Below are positions 1-9,308 of a DNA stretch of 64,000 nucleotides, one piece after another (the first letter of the stretch is position 1; every line of letters begins with the position of its first letter). The stretch spans positions 37,890,819 through 37,954,818 of the forward strand of contig JAPTYO010000008.1 in assembly GCA_036873135.1 (NCBI GenBank), read 5' to 3'. The notes under the pieces were generated by a model. It saw nothing but the letters and a program-made list of their open reading frames with translations. It was not told the DNA's origin and ran no database searches. The position numbers were made by a program, and so were the translations under genes. This stretch comes from Clarkia xantiana subsp. parviflora (taxonomy: Eukaryota > Streptophyta > Magnoliopsida > Myrtales > Onagraceae).

Positions 1-999
1 ATTAATCGACCCGGTTAAACGGGATCGATCCAAAATGAATAACTAAAACAGAAAATCTATCAGTAAAACGAATGGATTAAACAAAACACTTACCCCTGAA
101 TCGTGAATAACGAACAATTATTTTAATACATCCATCGATTGCATAAAGTCGTAAAACGAACCGACCGATATTACATCCTTATTTAAGTACTCCATTAAAA
201 TGATAAGTATCCCGAAATAATGTGCATGAAAAACCGATTTGATTTTAAACTTGGAAACTAAAACGGTTTTGTAATACATCCATCGTGGCGCATGTCACCT
301 CGAGAGACGGGACATATCGTTTTAAAAGTATAAATTTAATGATGATATGTTTAAATAAATGAATGCTGAATTTTCGTTTATAATCCTTGGAAATAACTCA
401 TTGATAACTACTATAGTCAAGATGTATGCTTTAATGCTACTATGATCGAGTAGTACATCAACTATAGCATTAAGCAAGAGCTCAAATGCATAGTCCATGA
501 GGTGGATAAGTCTCTGGATGAGTTAATAAACGAAAGGAAGTAGTCAGTAAAATGACACTCCCACAATAAGCCTTTAACGAAAAGTTTGGCTAAGCAATCA
601 TATTATTAAATACTTCGAGAAACATAGTTTAAAATTACATTATGTTAGAACTCAACATTAATTGTTCCTACGGGATGAAATTAAGTTGATTCATATTAAT
701 GTAACACTATGTTCTAATAAGATCGGTTGACGCGTTACCATAAAAGCTAACAAATGATACGGGTAAAATCTTATCATAAAGTAGCATTAATTTGCGCATT
801 AAACAAGTATTTATTAAGAGTACGGTCTACTATCGAAAGATACAAGTTTAAAATTAGCTTGGATTAATGGAAACGTGGTCGAACATGACACATTATAGAA
901 ATTTGAGGATGAACTTCCAATGCTTTGCGGAACGAAACGAACTAAAGTATTGATCTGATTAAAATGGATAACGGAGAATCTCAGGTCCCACTTACTTCG

Positions 1000-1363
1000 A
1001 GTGGGAGAATGATATAGAATTAGTGAATGCATTAGTGAATGACCTAGCAAATGATGATGGAAACATCCTCATAATAAATCCAGTGGGAGGGCTCACTCCC
1101 CCTCACATAATCATCACTAAATGTTAATGCGAATCAAGTCGGACCTGATAATCATAATGCTGAGCTAATACAACTGCCCATTATTCCTAGTGGGAGGGAA
1201 ACGACCAACTTGGTTCCAGATCCCAGTGATCAAGGAATAAATCTCGGAGGTAAAATCCTGAGACTAAGAGGTCATTAAGAAAGCTGTAGATCAAAGTTCT
1301 AAGCACCTCCATTGTTCCCAGTGGGAGTAAAGCTCCGAAAGGAAGCATTATTCCGAGTGGGAG
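1000..1363 (+). repeat. Five dispersed copies of a polypurine-tract-like octamer in Copia-1
   Basis: The octamer AGTGGGAG occurs at 1000, 1082, 1189, 1320 and 1356. The same octamer at 36080-36087 is the core of the polypurine tract just before the 3' LTR of this element. Copia-2 has copies at about 58400, 58570 and 58620 in the matching interval. Confidence 0.75.
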
Positions 1364-1570
1364 CAACGATCAGACTAATGATGGGATTATCGAACCTAGA
1401 CATGGTCTAAGGCAACGAACTTCTTTTAAGAAGTATCCCATCAAGTAAGACATTCCTTCACGAACCAGTGATGGTTCGACAAGCATTGGAAGGACCTCAA
1501 ACGAAGGAATGGAGGAAAACAATGGATGATGAAATTGCCTAAATAAAAACAAATTCGGTTTTGTCTTCAG

Positions 1571-1927
1571 TTGATCTACCCGCTAACCGCAGAGGTAGAA
1601 AGTGAAATTTTAGAATTCGCTACTATGGAAAAGTTGAGTGGTGCAAAACTCGAACGATTGCGAAAGGATATACCCAAATTCACGGAGTGGACTCTGATGA
1701 AACATACTCACCAACTGTGCGTTATACCACAGTTAGGGCAATCCTTGCCCTTGTTGCATGTCTCGATCTAGAGCTGCACCAAATGGATGTTAAGACCGCA
1801 TTCCTTCATGGAAACATGGAGGAAGAGATCTGTATCGAGCAGCCATAGGGTTTTATTACTCCTGGCAAAGAACGTAAAGTTTGCAAACTCCAAAGGTCTA
1901 TTTGCGGTCTTAAACAGTCGTCTCGGC
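1571..1927 (+). pseudogene. Copia-1 reverse transcriptase, N-terminal remnant
   Basis: The start of a Ty1/Copia RT (RVT_2 type). Recognisable peptides are FTEWTL near 1680 and ELHQMDVKTAFLHGN followed by EEEICIEQP near 1770-1845. A stop codon at 1847-1849 is followed in the same frame by GFITPG and KVCKLQRSICGLKQ. The pattern 'Q-D-V-K-T-A-F-L-H-G' is the family's first conserved RT block. The gene is broken by a frame change between the two segments, by the TAG, and by the Tat-3 insertion directly after the codon for Trp in 'RQW'. The missing continuation is at 33869. It is a pseudogene with no plausible product. Confidence 0.85.
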
Positions 1928-2281
1928 AATGGTGATGGATATATCCAATTCGGGTTTGTATTTATATTTCGGGCCTCGTAAACACGTCAAAAGTCAGATT
2001 ACGGTTTAGAAAACGTCTCCTAAGGGTCAAAACGGTCCGGATTGCTTAGGCAATCCGGACCTCCAGATTGCTTACATCCCGGAGGTCCGGGTTGCACGAT
2101 AATCTGGACCTCGCCGAATTTAACAAATTCGATGAGGTCTGGATTGCTCTATGGGTATTACGCGATTACCGTTACGCGTAGAGAAGTCGAGTTCGCGCAT
2201 TGCCAATATTCATGACGGTTACCGCTTTCCTTTGAACCGTCATCAAACCGCTTCAAAACCGGGTCCGGTCCCAAGGTAGCC

Positions 2282-2289
2282 TATAAATA
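2282..2289 (+). promoter_or_regulatory. Tat-3 LTR TATA box
   Basis: TATAAATA lies in the left LTR about 140 bp before the conserved leader motif. The matching TATAAATA in the right LTR is at 33418-33425. The other Tat-type elements have a TATA box at the same relative position. Confidence 0.7.
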
Positions 2290-2420
2290 GGAGACCTTGG
2301 CCACCCATTTTCACACATTCTCTCATTTGCCCAACTTTGGCATTTTGAGCTCTGACTTCTCTCTAGAAATATTTTCTCTCTCTAGAATTATTTTTCTCTC
2401 TTTATCCCAATAGTGACTTA

Positions 2421-2470
2421 AGCATCGGAGAGGGCTCCACTAGCACCACCCCCCCCCCTCTCCGTGCTAG
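2421..2470 (+). other. Conserved leader motif and hairpin of Tat-3
   Basis: GCATCGGAGAGGG is followed by a short loop and by the complement CCCTCTCCG, so the transcript can form a 9-bp stem. Inside it CACTAGCAC can pair with GTGCTAGT. The same arrangement recurs in Tat-1, Tat-2 and Tat-4. Confidence 0.65.
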
Positions 2471-2731
2471 TATTGGCCCTTTGTGCAGGAACGGGCCCCG
2501 CAGCTAAGGTGTGGAAGAGAAATAGGAGTAAGATGCGCCCAGACGCTAGGACTTGTGCCCAGACAGCCGTTTCCTGAGACACAGACTTTTCCTGAGACAG
2601 AGCGTTAAACCGAACACTCGTCACCGGCATTAGGCGAATACCTCTTCCAAGCGGAGGGTGTCAGCCCAAAAACCCGAACAACCCAATTAGACAAACGCGT
2701 CCATCCGACCCAGTTCAACCAGGACGCAACA

Positions 2732-2750
2732 TTTGGCGCTGTCTCCGTGA
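2732..2750 (+). other. Tat-3 primer binding site
   Basis: TTTGGCGCTGTCTCCGTG directly follows the 5' LTR. It is a variant of the PBS TTGGCGCCGTCTGTGGGAAC in Tat-1 and Tat-2. Tat elements are generally assigned a tRNA-Arg primer; which tRNA fits this variant was not tested. Confidence 0.7.
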
Positions 2751-2779
2751 TTCGAACAAAAAGCTATCATAGCAAAGAT

Positions 2780-3526
2780 ATGACGAGTGATCGCAACCCT
2801 CCCGAAGAGGTTAATGCGGGAAATGCAAGGAAAAGGCATGGACATCCTAAAAGTCTCCGGCAAGCAAAAGAGTAGGAGGTCAGAAGCCAGCTGGAAGCCA
2901 GCCGGGACCTTCCCACATACCGAGAGCTACTTCCGTAGCTTCATCCATGCCAACCGAGGATGTGCCCGACGCACAGCACAACCTCCAAGAACCAAATGAC
3001 GAGCATCGTTCACCCCCACCTGGTTTTGAGCCAGAGATGCATAATGATGAATTTCAGACAGAAACGCCGCAAGGCGAACAACAAGGAACAGGAGCAAACC
3101 CGATGCTTTCGGTTACTCTAACGATGATGGTTGCGCTGGAAGAATTACTCGCATTCCACGAGTCACTGAAGAATCAACGATACGCGCCCAGGAACACGCT
3201 GCGCCGACAAGAGAAATGTCGCAAGACACTACCCGCCAAGGCAGTCCATTCCAGGGCAGAGACCAACATGCATAAAATGCTTTCCAACATACAAGATATG
3301 AAGCCGCACGTTCATACACTCCTTCCCAAGGAGCCCGTCATTGGAGGAATGCAGGAGACTTTGACGCTGAAAGCGAGAATTCATACAAGCAAGAAGTGTA
3401 CGTTGCAAAGACAATGCACAAGATCGATGACACCAACTTGGAGTATGTCGACATAAAGGATGCCGCCTTTGAAGTGTCATTGATTTTTCATCAAAGGACA
3501 AGGAGCACGTTGCATACCACGACGCC
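2780..3526 (+). pseudogene. Tat-3 leader with short decayed gag-like frames
   Basis: The first ATG after the PBS (2780) opens a 32-codon frame that ends in TAG. A frame at 2947-3456 encodes a 169-residue peptide rich in Pro, Glu and His. It contains 'SVTLTMMVALEELLAFHESL', which resembles 'PVTPTMMIAPEELVAFQKML' at about 3680-3740 in the next frame. This looks like an internally duplicated, frameshifted N-terminal part of the gag-like gene. No Retrotrans_gag capsid domain like that of Tat-1 is visible. Confidence 0.5.
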
Positions 3527-5212
3527 TTGCCCATAACCATGCAGAAGCCGATAAGAAGACAACTTGGATCCTTCCACATCCCTGTTGCCACATCCAATGC
3601 TTTCTTCACGCCAATAAGAAATGCATCTTTTGCACAATACGACCAAGGAGTCCTCCAATACAAAGGTGTCAACCCGCCACCACCTGTCACTCCTACCATG
3701 ATGATCGCACCCGAAGAATTGGTTGCATTCCAAAAGATGTTAACGAACCAAGGATACGCCCTGCCATCACCACCTCTGCCTCCAATCAACGGACAAGTCG
3801 AGGCGACAGGAACAAAGTCTCGAGTCACAAGTCATCAAGACACACTGCACCAAAGAATAGAGGGGCAATGCACGGAAGGTACCTTCCAGTACCAACAACC
3901 AAGGCAAGGAGCTGCACGCTCATGCAACCCGTACGTGATAGCACAACACCAAAAAGAGGCATGGAAACAACCTCCAAAGCAGAATCAAGCAAAACTGCCC
4001 TCAAGCGGTCAGCAAGGAAGAAATTGGCAGCCTCAGCCGAAAAGGCCTTTTCAAGGAGATTTCCAGAAACCAAGAGAAGTAAAACTCGCTGACGGCATTC
4101 CATTGAATGCGCCGCTATCCGTAATATTGAAGGAAATGAAGGATGCGAACATGTGGAAAGAACGGAACAATTTCAGAAAAGGTCCGCTGGGGAAAGACAA
4201 AGACATGTGGTGTGAAAACCACGAGGTCTTCGGCCACGAAACAGACAGCTGTGTCAGCCTACGTTCCCGCATTAACAACTTCGTCCTCAAGGATGAATTG
4301 AAACAATTCGTCGATCAAGGCAACAGCCCCCCAAAAAAGACTCAAGCAGAGTCATCAAAAATACACAAGGAAGGTCCTTCCACAAGGACAAGCCAAGACG
4401 ATGCTGACATCTGTCACAAGGAGGGACGGGAAAAACTTGTTAATGACGATGACGTCCCAATCACGGGACTCACAACAAAAACCTTAAAGGCAATAATTGA
4501 AAAAGAGATACACGTTTCCTGGGAAAAGAGACAACCGCAACAAAAGAGACCGTTCCAGTCAGACACCCAAAGGCTCAAAGAGACCAATCTTGCTATATGT
4601 GTTCCATTGAACACACCGCTGTCTGTCATCCTGAAAGAAATGAAAGAGACCAAGCTGTGGAAAAAGCCCTCTAAATTCCACAAGGGCCCATTGGGAAAAG
4701 ATGAAAGCAAATGGTGTGAAAATCACGAAGTATATGGCCATGAGACGGACAACTGTGTCAACTTAAGATTCCACGTAAACAGCTTCATCTTAAAAGGAGA
4801 AATGAAGAAGTATATTGACCAAGGCAATAAGCATAAAAAGAAGTCTCATGTGAAGTCTTCAGAAAAAGGCAAGGGAAAAGAAAAGGCGAGTGATAATCCA
4901 CCTATCGCCAAACGCCGGAAGAACAACGTCACTTATGGAACCAATTATGAAAACTTATACAATCCTTGGAGCATGAAGGTGGAAGAAACAAATTTCAAAC
5001 TTCCGGAAAACAAACTTCACCGCCCACTTGAGCCAACGACTGCCTTCCTTGGCAAGAATGTTGAAGAACAACGCAAGCAACGTAAAACTGGGGGGCATGA
5101 CATCAACATTTGTTCATCCCCAAAGGTGGAGATTGAAGAGCTCAACACGCTAGATGCACTGAGGAACTATGTAGCACGTGGCAGAGTCAACTTGCCAACA
5201 AATCACCTATGA
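3527..5212 (+). CDS. Tat-3 gag nucleocapsid-like protein with duplicated zinc-knuckle module
   Basis: An open frame of 561 codons. The C-terminal half has two copies of a module that aligns to the end of Tat-1 gag: a leader 'PLN-PLSVILKEMK', then a knuckle, then 'LK-F/YIDQGN'. The knuckles are C-x2-H-x4-H-x4-C at residues 229-242 (CENHEVFGHETDSC) and 397-410 (CENHEVYGHETDNC). Tat-1 and Tat-2 gag have the same C-H-H-C spacing, once only. The N-terminal part is Gln/Pro-rich and lacks the capsid fold region seen in Tat-1 (about residues 215-315). Its likely role is nucleic-acid binding in the particle or in packaging. No protease or RT follows. The true start is uncertain, because the frame may be joined to the broken upstream frames. 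Whether it is expressed is unknown. Confidence 0.7.
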   Translation: MPITMQKPIRRQLGSFHIPVATSNAFFTPIRNASFAQYDQGVLQYKGVNPPPPVTPTMMIAPEELVAFQKMLTNQGYALPSPPLPPINGQVEATGTKSRVTSHQDTLHQRIEGQCTEGTFQYQQPRQGAARSCNPYVIAQHQKEAWKQPPKQNQAKLPSSGQQGRNWQPQPKRPFQGDFQKPREVKLADGIPLNAPLSVILKEMKDANMWKERNNFRKGPLGKDKDMWCENHEVFGHETDSCVSLRSRINNFVLKDELKQFVDQGNSPPKKTQAESSKIHKEGPSTRTSQDDADICHKEGREKLVNDDDVPITGLTTKTLKAIIEKEIHVSWEKRQPQQKRPFQSDTQRLKETNLAICVPLNTPLSVILKEMKETKLWKKPSKFHKGPLGKDESKWCENHEVYGHETDNCVNLRFHVNSFILKGEMKKYIDQGNKHKKKSHVKSSEKGKGKEKASDNPPIAKRRKNNVTYGTNYENLYNPWSMKVEETNFKLPENKLHRPLEPTTAFLGKNVEEQRKQRKTGGHDINICSSPKVEIEELNTLDALRNYVARGRVNLPTNHL

Positions 5213-6098
5213 AGACGTCAAACACATCAGCAATACCTTTATCTCCTTTATCTCCTTTTTCGCATATCTACTATTAAGTCTTTTTAGATTAAGTACAACT
5301 TATGCTTATTAGCCTTAGTACTTTTCAAAAGAAGTGATCAGTAGAGGCCTTCTTGTAATCCGTTGTACGAACTCCAAATATCTGATGAAGGTTAAATCTA
5401 CTTTCGTAGGTACATTATTATATGACGCATACTCCCTTGGAATAACGCCAAGTAACAACTACGCACATATTAATTGCGTCAACAACATAAGCTATTGCAC
5501 TATGGACAACAAACGGCTTAGGTCATACAACATCCCCCATGCAACAGAGCCTCAAGCATTCTATACGCACAAGACTAAAAATCGTGTTGCAATAATAAAT
5601 AAGGCAGGGGCATTACCCAAGTGACAACGTCATCAACATTGTGGAAGAAAGGAATTCAGGATACGCTCATATGTTATACGCACACCTGTGCCAAACCCAT
5701 CACGAGAAAAGAGTTAGAAAATTATTTCCAACATCCAGCAAGTTTACCTTTGTCAAGACAAACAATAGCGGAATCCCCGTCATTGATGAAAACCCAAGGG
5801 CAGATCATGCACTGTCAGAAGATGAAACAATAAAAACCATCAGGAAACAGCGGTACGACTGCCAAGCGACTTGGACGGCACCAAGCTGACAAGTGCTCGG
5901 CATTCCACCGAAGTGAAGAAACGAATAATTACAACTACACGCGGTACCTTTCTTCTAAGAAGGAAACACCAAGCAATGATCATATATAGGCATGTACATC
6001 ATGCTAAGGAGGCATCAACGCATATCAACTAGAGGACGCATACAATGATGCATAGTCGCTGTTCATACATACATATTCACAACCACATATAGCGGGTG
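5213..6098 (+). other. Tat-3 interior without a recognisable gene
   Basis: Only short, non-conserved frames. A segment near 5400-5460 ('GTAGGTACAT...ACGCCAAGTA') recurs around 17550-17600, on the other side of Tat-2. I see no pol remnants. Confidence 0.6.
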
Positions 6099-6586
6099 AT
6101 ACTTGATGGGTCCGACTATAGCCGTCAGGCCCTTTAACGGCGAGGAAACGGCAAACAGGCCCACCAGGCCCAGAGTAAGGGTCAAGATGACCTAGGAGAC
6201 GGGTCCCGATGAAGGGAGTCCCGACGAAGCAGGGTCCCGACAGAGTCGGTCCCGACAGTGGAGCTAGAAGCTCCCGATGAGAAGCCTTTAAGGCCCCGAT
6301 GATGAATCCCTGAGAATGATTGGCCCTGTCACGATGACGAGGGGCCCCGAGCGGTGACACAACGAGATAACTCTGGAGTCCCCGACAGGAGTCGGGACTC
6401 GTTACCAGAGGATAAAGCCAAGATATGCGGGGCGTGGCCGAGATATACGGAACGTGGTTAAGATACACGGATCGTGGCCGAGATACGCGGGGCATGGCTA
6501 AGATACGCGAGATCGTGTACGAGATAAGCGGGATACGGGCTAACCACCCCTAACGGTTCGCCAGGTACCTGAGGCACCTTTTTGCC

Positions 6587-6594
6587 TATAAAAG
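6587..6594 (+). promoter_or_regulatory. Tat-2 LTR TATA box
   Basis: TATAAAAG lies in the 5' LTR about 95 bp before the leader motif GCATCGGAGAGGG (6681-6693). The copy in the 3' LTR is at 17114-17121. Confidence 0.75.
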
Positions 6595-6680
6595 GGCAGA
6601 AGTTCACCTCAGATCACTTACGTTAAGTTCGATATACTTTGGAGATTGTTGCTTGCCAGTCATACGAGAGACTCATTTAA

Positions 6681-6730
6681 GCATCGGAGAGGGATTCTGG
6701 GTCACCGCCCGGTCTATCCCCTCTTGCAGG
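6681..6730 (+). other. Conserved leader motif of Tat-2
   Basis: GCATCGGAGAGGG is followed by a GC-rich loop and then 'CTATCCCCTCTTGCAGGA'. It is the same motif and position as in Tat-1, Tat-3 and Tat-4. Confidence 0.6.
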
Positions 6731-6797
6731 ATTACGTGGAGCAAAGGAGCTAGGATTGCCGTCAAGATCCGTATCGGAGTTCCACCGTGATCCAACA

Positions 6798-6817
6798 TTG
6801 GCGCCGTCTGTGGGAAC
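6798..6817 (+). other. Tat-2 primer binding site
   Basis: TTGGCGCCGTCTGTGGGAAC begins at the base after the LTR end. TGGCGCC is complementary to a tRNA 3' end with CCA. This PBS type is usual in plant Tat elements. Confidence 0.85.
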
Positions 6818-6833
6818 CAAACAAAAAGCTAAT

Positions 6834-9308
6834 ATGCCTTCTACTCGATCGATGGCGGCTGGCAAGAACAAGAGAGGACAATCCGGTGGTTCCCGTCACC
6901 CCGCTGCAACGAACCTGAATTCAGTACCGGAACAAGGGGAAAACCAGAACCATCCCCCGGCTGAGCTCTCCCAGACAGGAGGACACAATGGATCGCATCC
7001 CGAAGACGTTGCCCCTTAACACCAGGATAACAGGGGGCAGGAGGCTCCCCCAGCTGCAGATTTGACGAGGGCCGTGGCCGAAGCCATGCCCCTGTTTCTG
7101 GCGGCCGTCGAGGCTCTCTTGGACCGAAGGGAGGCTACCAGGAGGCAGGAGGAGATGCCCCCACTGGAGGAAGCAACCCTACCAACAGAGGGTCAGAATG
7201 CACAGGAAGCCCCGCCCCGAGGCCAAGACAGAGGTAGGGCAACCGGTCAGCCGGAAAGGTTCGTGGTTGATGGGCCAGGACCAGTACAGCACAGGACCAT
7301 TCCCCTGAATGGTCCCATCACTCCCGACCAAGTAGTAAAGATCGTGAACATCTGTATAGGAGAACAGAAGCCGCTAGTGTCGGAGATGAGGGATCGATCC
7401 ACTCATCCCTTCGTCCCCCGACTAATAGACACCCTCGCCCCGCCTGGGTTGGGTATCCCCGAAATTAAGGAATATGATGGCGAAGGAGATCCAGTCCGTC
7501 ATGTCCAGAAGCATCTTATGGCGTGTCTGGGTAGAGCCCCGAATGAAGATATAGTGTGTACACTGTTCCCAAACACCCTTGGAGAAAGAGCCTTGACCTG
7601 GTTCTTTAGCCTGCCCCCAGGCTGCATTACTTGTTGGGCGGATATGCACGACCGCTTCATTCGACAATATCAGGGCCGCAGACGATTGTTGAAGAGCGTG
7701 AGGTCTCTAACCCAGGTGGTGCAGAGGCCCGACGAGTCGCTGGCACACTATTACCAGCGGTACACAGCCAGCGTAGCAGAGATAGACGAGGAAATCTCGG
7801 AGGGCGAGACCATCCGCACCTTTATTCGGAACCTGACAGCCCCCTATGGCTCCGACTTGATGCACAGCGTGGCTGAGAAGGCTGTATGGAATATGGAGGC
7901 TTTGCAGAAGAGGGTGAAGCGGCAGATTGATGTCCAGGAGTCAAAGATAGCTGCGGGAGAACTGGAGCCCCCGAAATCGAACAAGGGAAAGCAGTCAAGC
8001 AAGCCTTTCGATGATCGTAAGTCAAGGGGCAAACAAGAGGGCAGTCGGGACCGAGGTCGCTCTGGTCGAAAGGAGGATAGACGTCCTCCAAGAAAGGATA
8101 AGCGGGAAGATCTCGACATTCCTCTTAACTGTTCCATGGCGGAAGTACTAACAGTCATGGAACGACAAGGTATCTCCAGATACCCCCCGAAGAAAGATGG
8201 AGAATTCCTGGGGTCCCGCACAGATCGCTATTGTCGGTTTCACCGCGCAAATGGCCATGACACTAATCACTGTCGGGAGCTGAAGAAGGAGATTGAGAAG
8301 CTAATCCAGAAGGGAAAGCTCAAGGAGTTCGTCGGGGACAAACGCTGCAGGTCCCGCTCTCGGTCTCGATCGCGGTCCCGTTCCCGATCCCGCGATCGGT
8401 CCCCGAAGAAGAAGAGAACTGATCCAGAGTCATCTGGTGTTCGCAAAGAAAGACGAGTCATCAACGTGATTCGTGGAGGATTTGCTGCTGGAGGAGATAC
8501 CTCATCCGCTCGAGAGGTTTACGCCTCTAGGATCCCTACAGCGGTGGTGCTGGGTAAGAGGTCCCGATCTTGGACCCTGAAGGAAGAGATGGTGATCTCC
8601 TTCTCATCGGAGGACCTCATAGGCGTGGAGACTCTGCACGACGATGCCCTGGTGGTAACCCTGGATGTAGATGGGTTCGAGATGAAGAGAATCCTAATCG
8701 ACGGAGGGAGCTCCTCCGACATTCTATTCATGGACGCGCTGGAAGCCATGGGGAAGACGAAGAAGGATCTGAAGGAAGCAAACTTCCTGATGGTCGGGTT
8801 TTCTGGCTCAACTTCCTACCCGCTGGGAGTAATCACCTTACCAGTGGAGTTTGGTAGTGGGTGGAAGTCAGAAAGGAGGAATGTGGAATTTGTCGTGGTT
8901 GATTCTGCGGGGACCTACAACGCAATTATCGGGAGAACCACCATCAATCCCCTGATGGCGGTTGCCTCGACGGTACACCAGAAGATGAAGTTCCCGACCG
9001 ACCATGGAGTCGGAGAGGTCAAAGGCGACCAGGTGGCTTCCCGAAAGTGCTATGTTAATGCCACCCGGAGGAGGAGGCGAGAGGCTATGACTGTCCTCCA
9101 GACAGACACAGATCCCAGAGAAGAGTTTGGGCGTCCCGCCCCCGTAGAAGATCTGAAAGAAGTCGAGATCGACGGCCCCCAGAGGAAGGTGAAAATCGGG
9201 TCTGCTCTAACTGAGGAGACAGCCCAAAAATTGGTGGAATTGCTGAAAGAGTTCAAGGAGCTGTTTGCCTGGTCCCCAGCGATATGCCAGGAATTAGCCC
9301 TGACGTGA
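6834..9308 (+). pseudogene. gag-pol: Tat-2 gag and protease region, with nonsense codon and downstream frameshift
   Basis: The frame starts at ATG 6834, 37 bp after the LTR, as in Tat-1 (38444). TAA at 7017-7019 interrupts it early; the same frame then runs on to 9308. It holds the Retrotrans_gag-like capsid region (LGERALTWFFSLPPGC around 7580-7620), the knuckle C-x2-H-x4-H-x4-C at 8232, and an Arg-Ser dipeptide tract at about 8350-8405. The retropepsin-like motif is DGGSS, with its Asp codon at 8700-8702. The frame then meets TGA at 9306 because one base is missing near 9276-9281; Tat-1 reads straight through here into RT. The products would be the structural gag protein and the protease that processes the polyprotein. 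Read-through of the TAA or a sequencing error cannot be excluded. Confidence 0.9.

Larger units (their letters stand above)
1..1932 (+). mobile_element. Copia-1, left part (Ty1/Copia retrotransposon, interrupted)
   Basis: This is the decayed interior of a Ty1/Copia element whose 5' LTR lies before the window. The stretch from about 600 to 1930 parallels 57780-59180 of Copia-2 in the same order and strand, including shared segments around 'CATTAATTTGCGCA' and 'GTGGTCGAACATGA'. It ends in the RT gene at the TSD AATGG (1928-1932), where Tat-3 was inserted. The RT gene resumes at 33865. No open frame of useful length survives in 1-1570, so the expected gag and integrase regions are either upstream or decayed. 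Confidence 0.85.
1933..2731 (+). repeat. Tat-3 5' LTR
   Basis: Starts TGATGGATAT and ends GACGCAACA. It pairs with 22147-22355 plus 33344-33864. Relative to the right LTR it has an extra stretch around 2035-2160 with repeated 'ATCCGGACCTC'-like units. Confidence 0.92.
6104..6797 (+). repeat. Tat-2 5' LTR
   Basis: Starts TGATGGGTCC and ends GATCCAACA. It is rich in 'GTCCCGA' and 'GAGATACGCGG' short repeats in its U3 part. It is nearly identical to 16631-17324. Confidence 0.97.

Noticed and set aside
6025..6495. Minus-strand frame of 156 residues that recurs at 16564-17022
   Set aside because: It lies in the Tat-2 LTR and repeats only because the LTR is duplicated. No motif and no start context. 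The same applies to frames at 37795-38160 and 47946-48311 in the Tat-1 LTRs.
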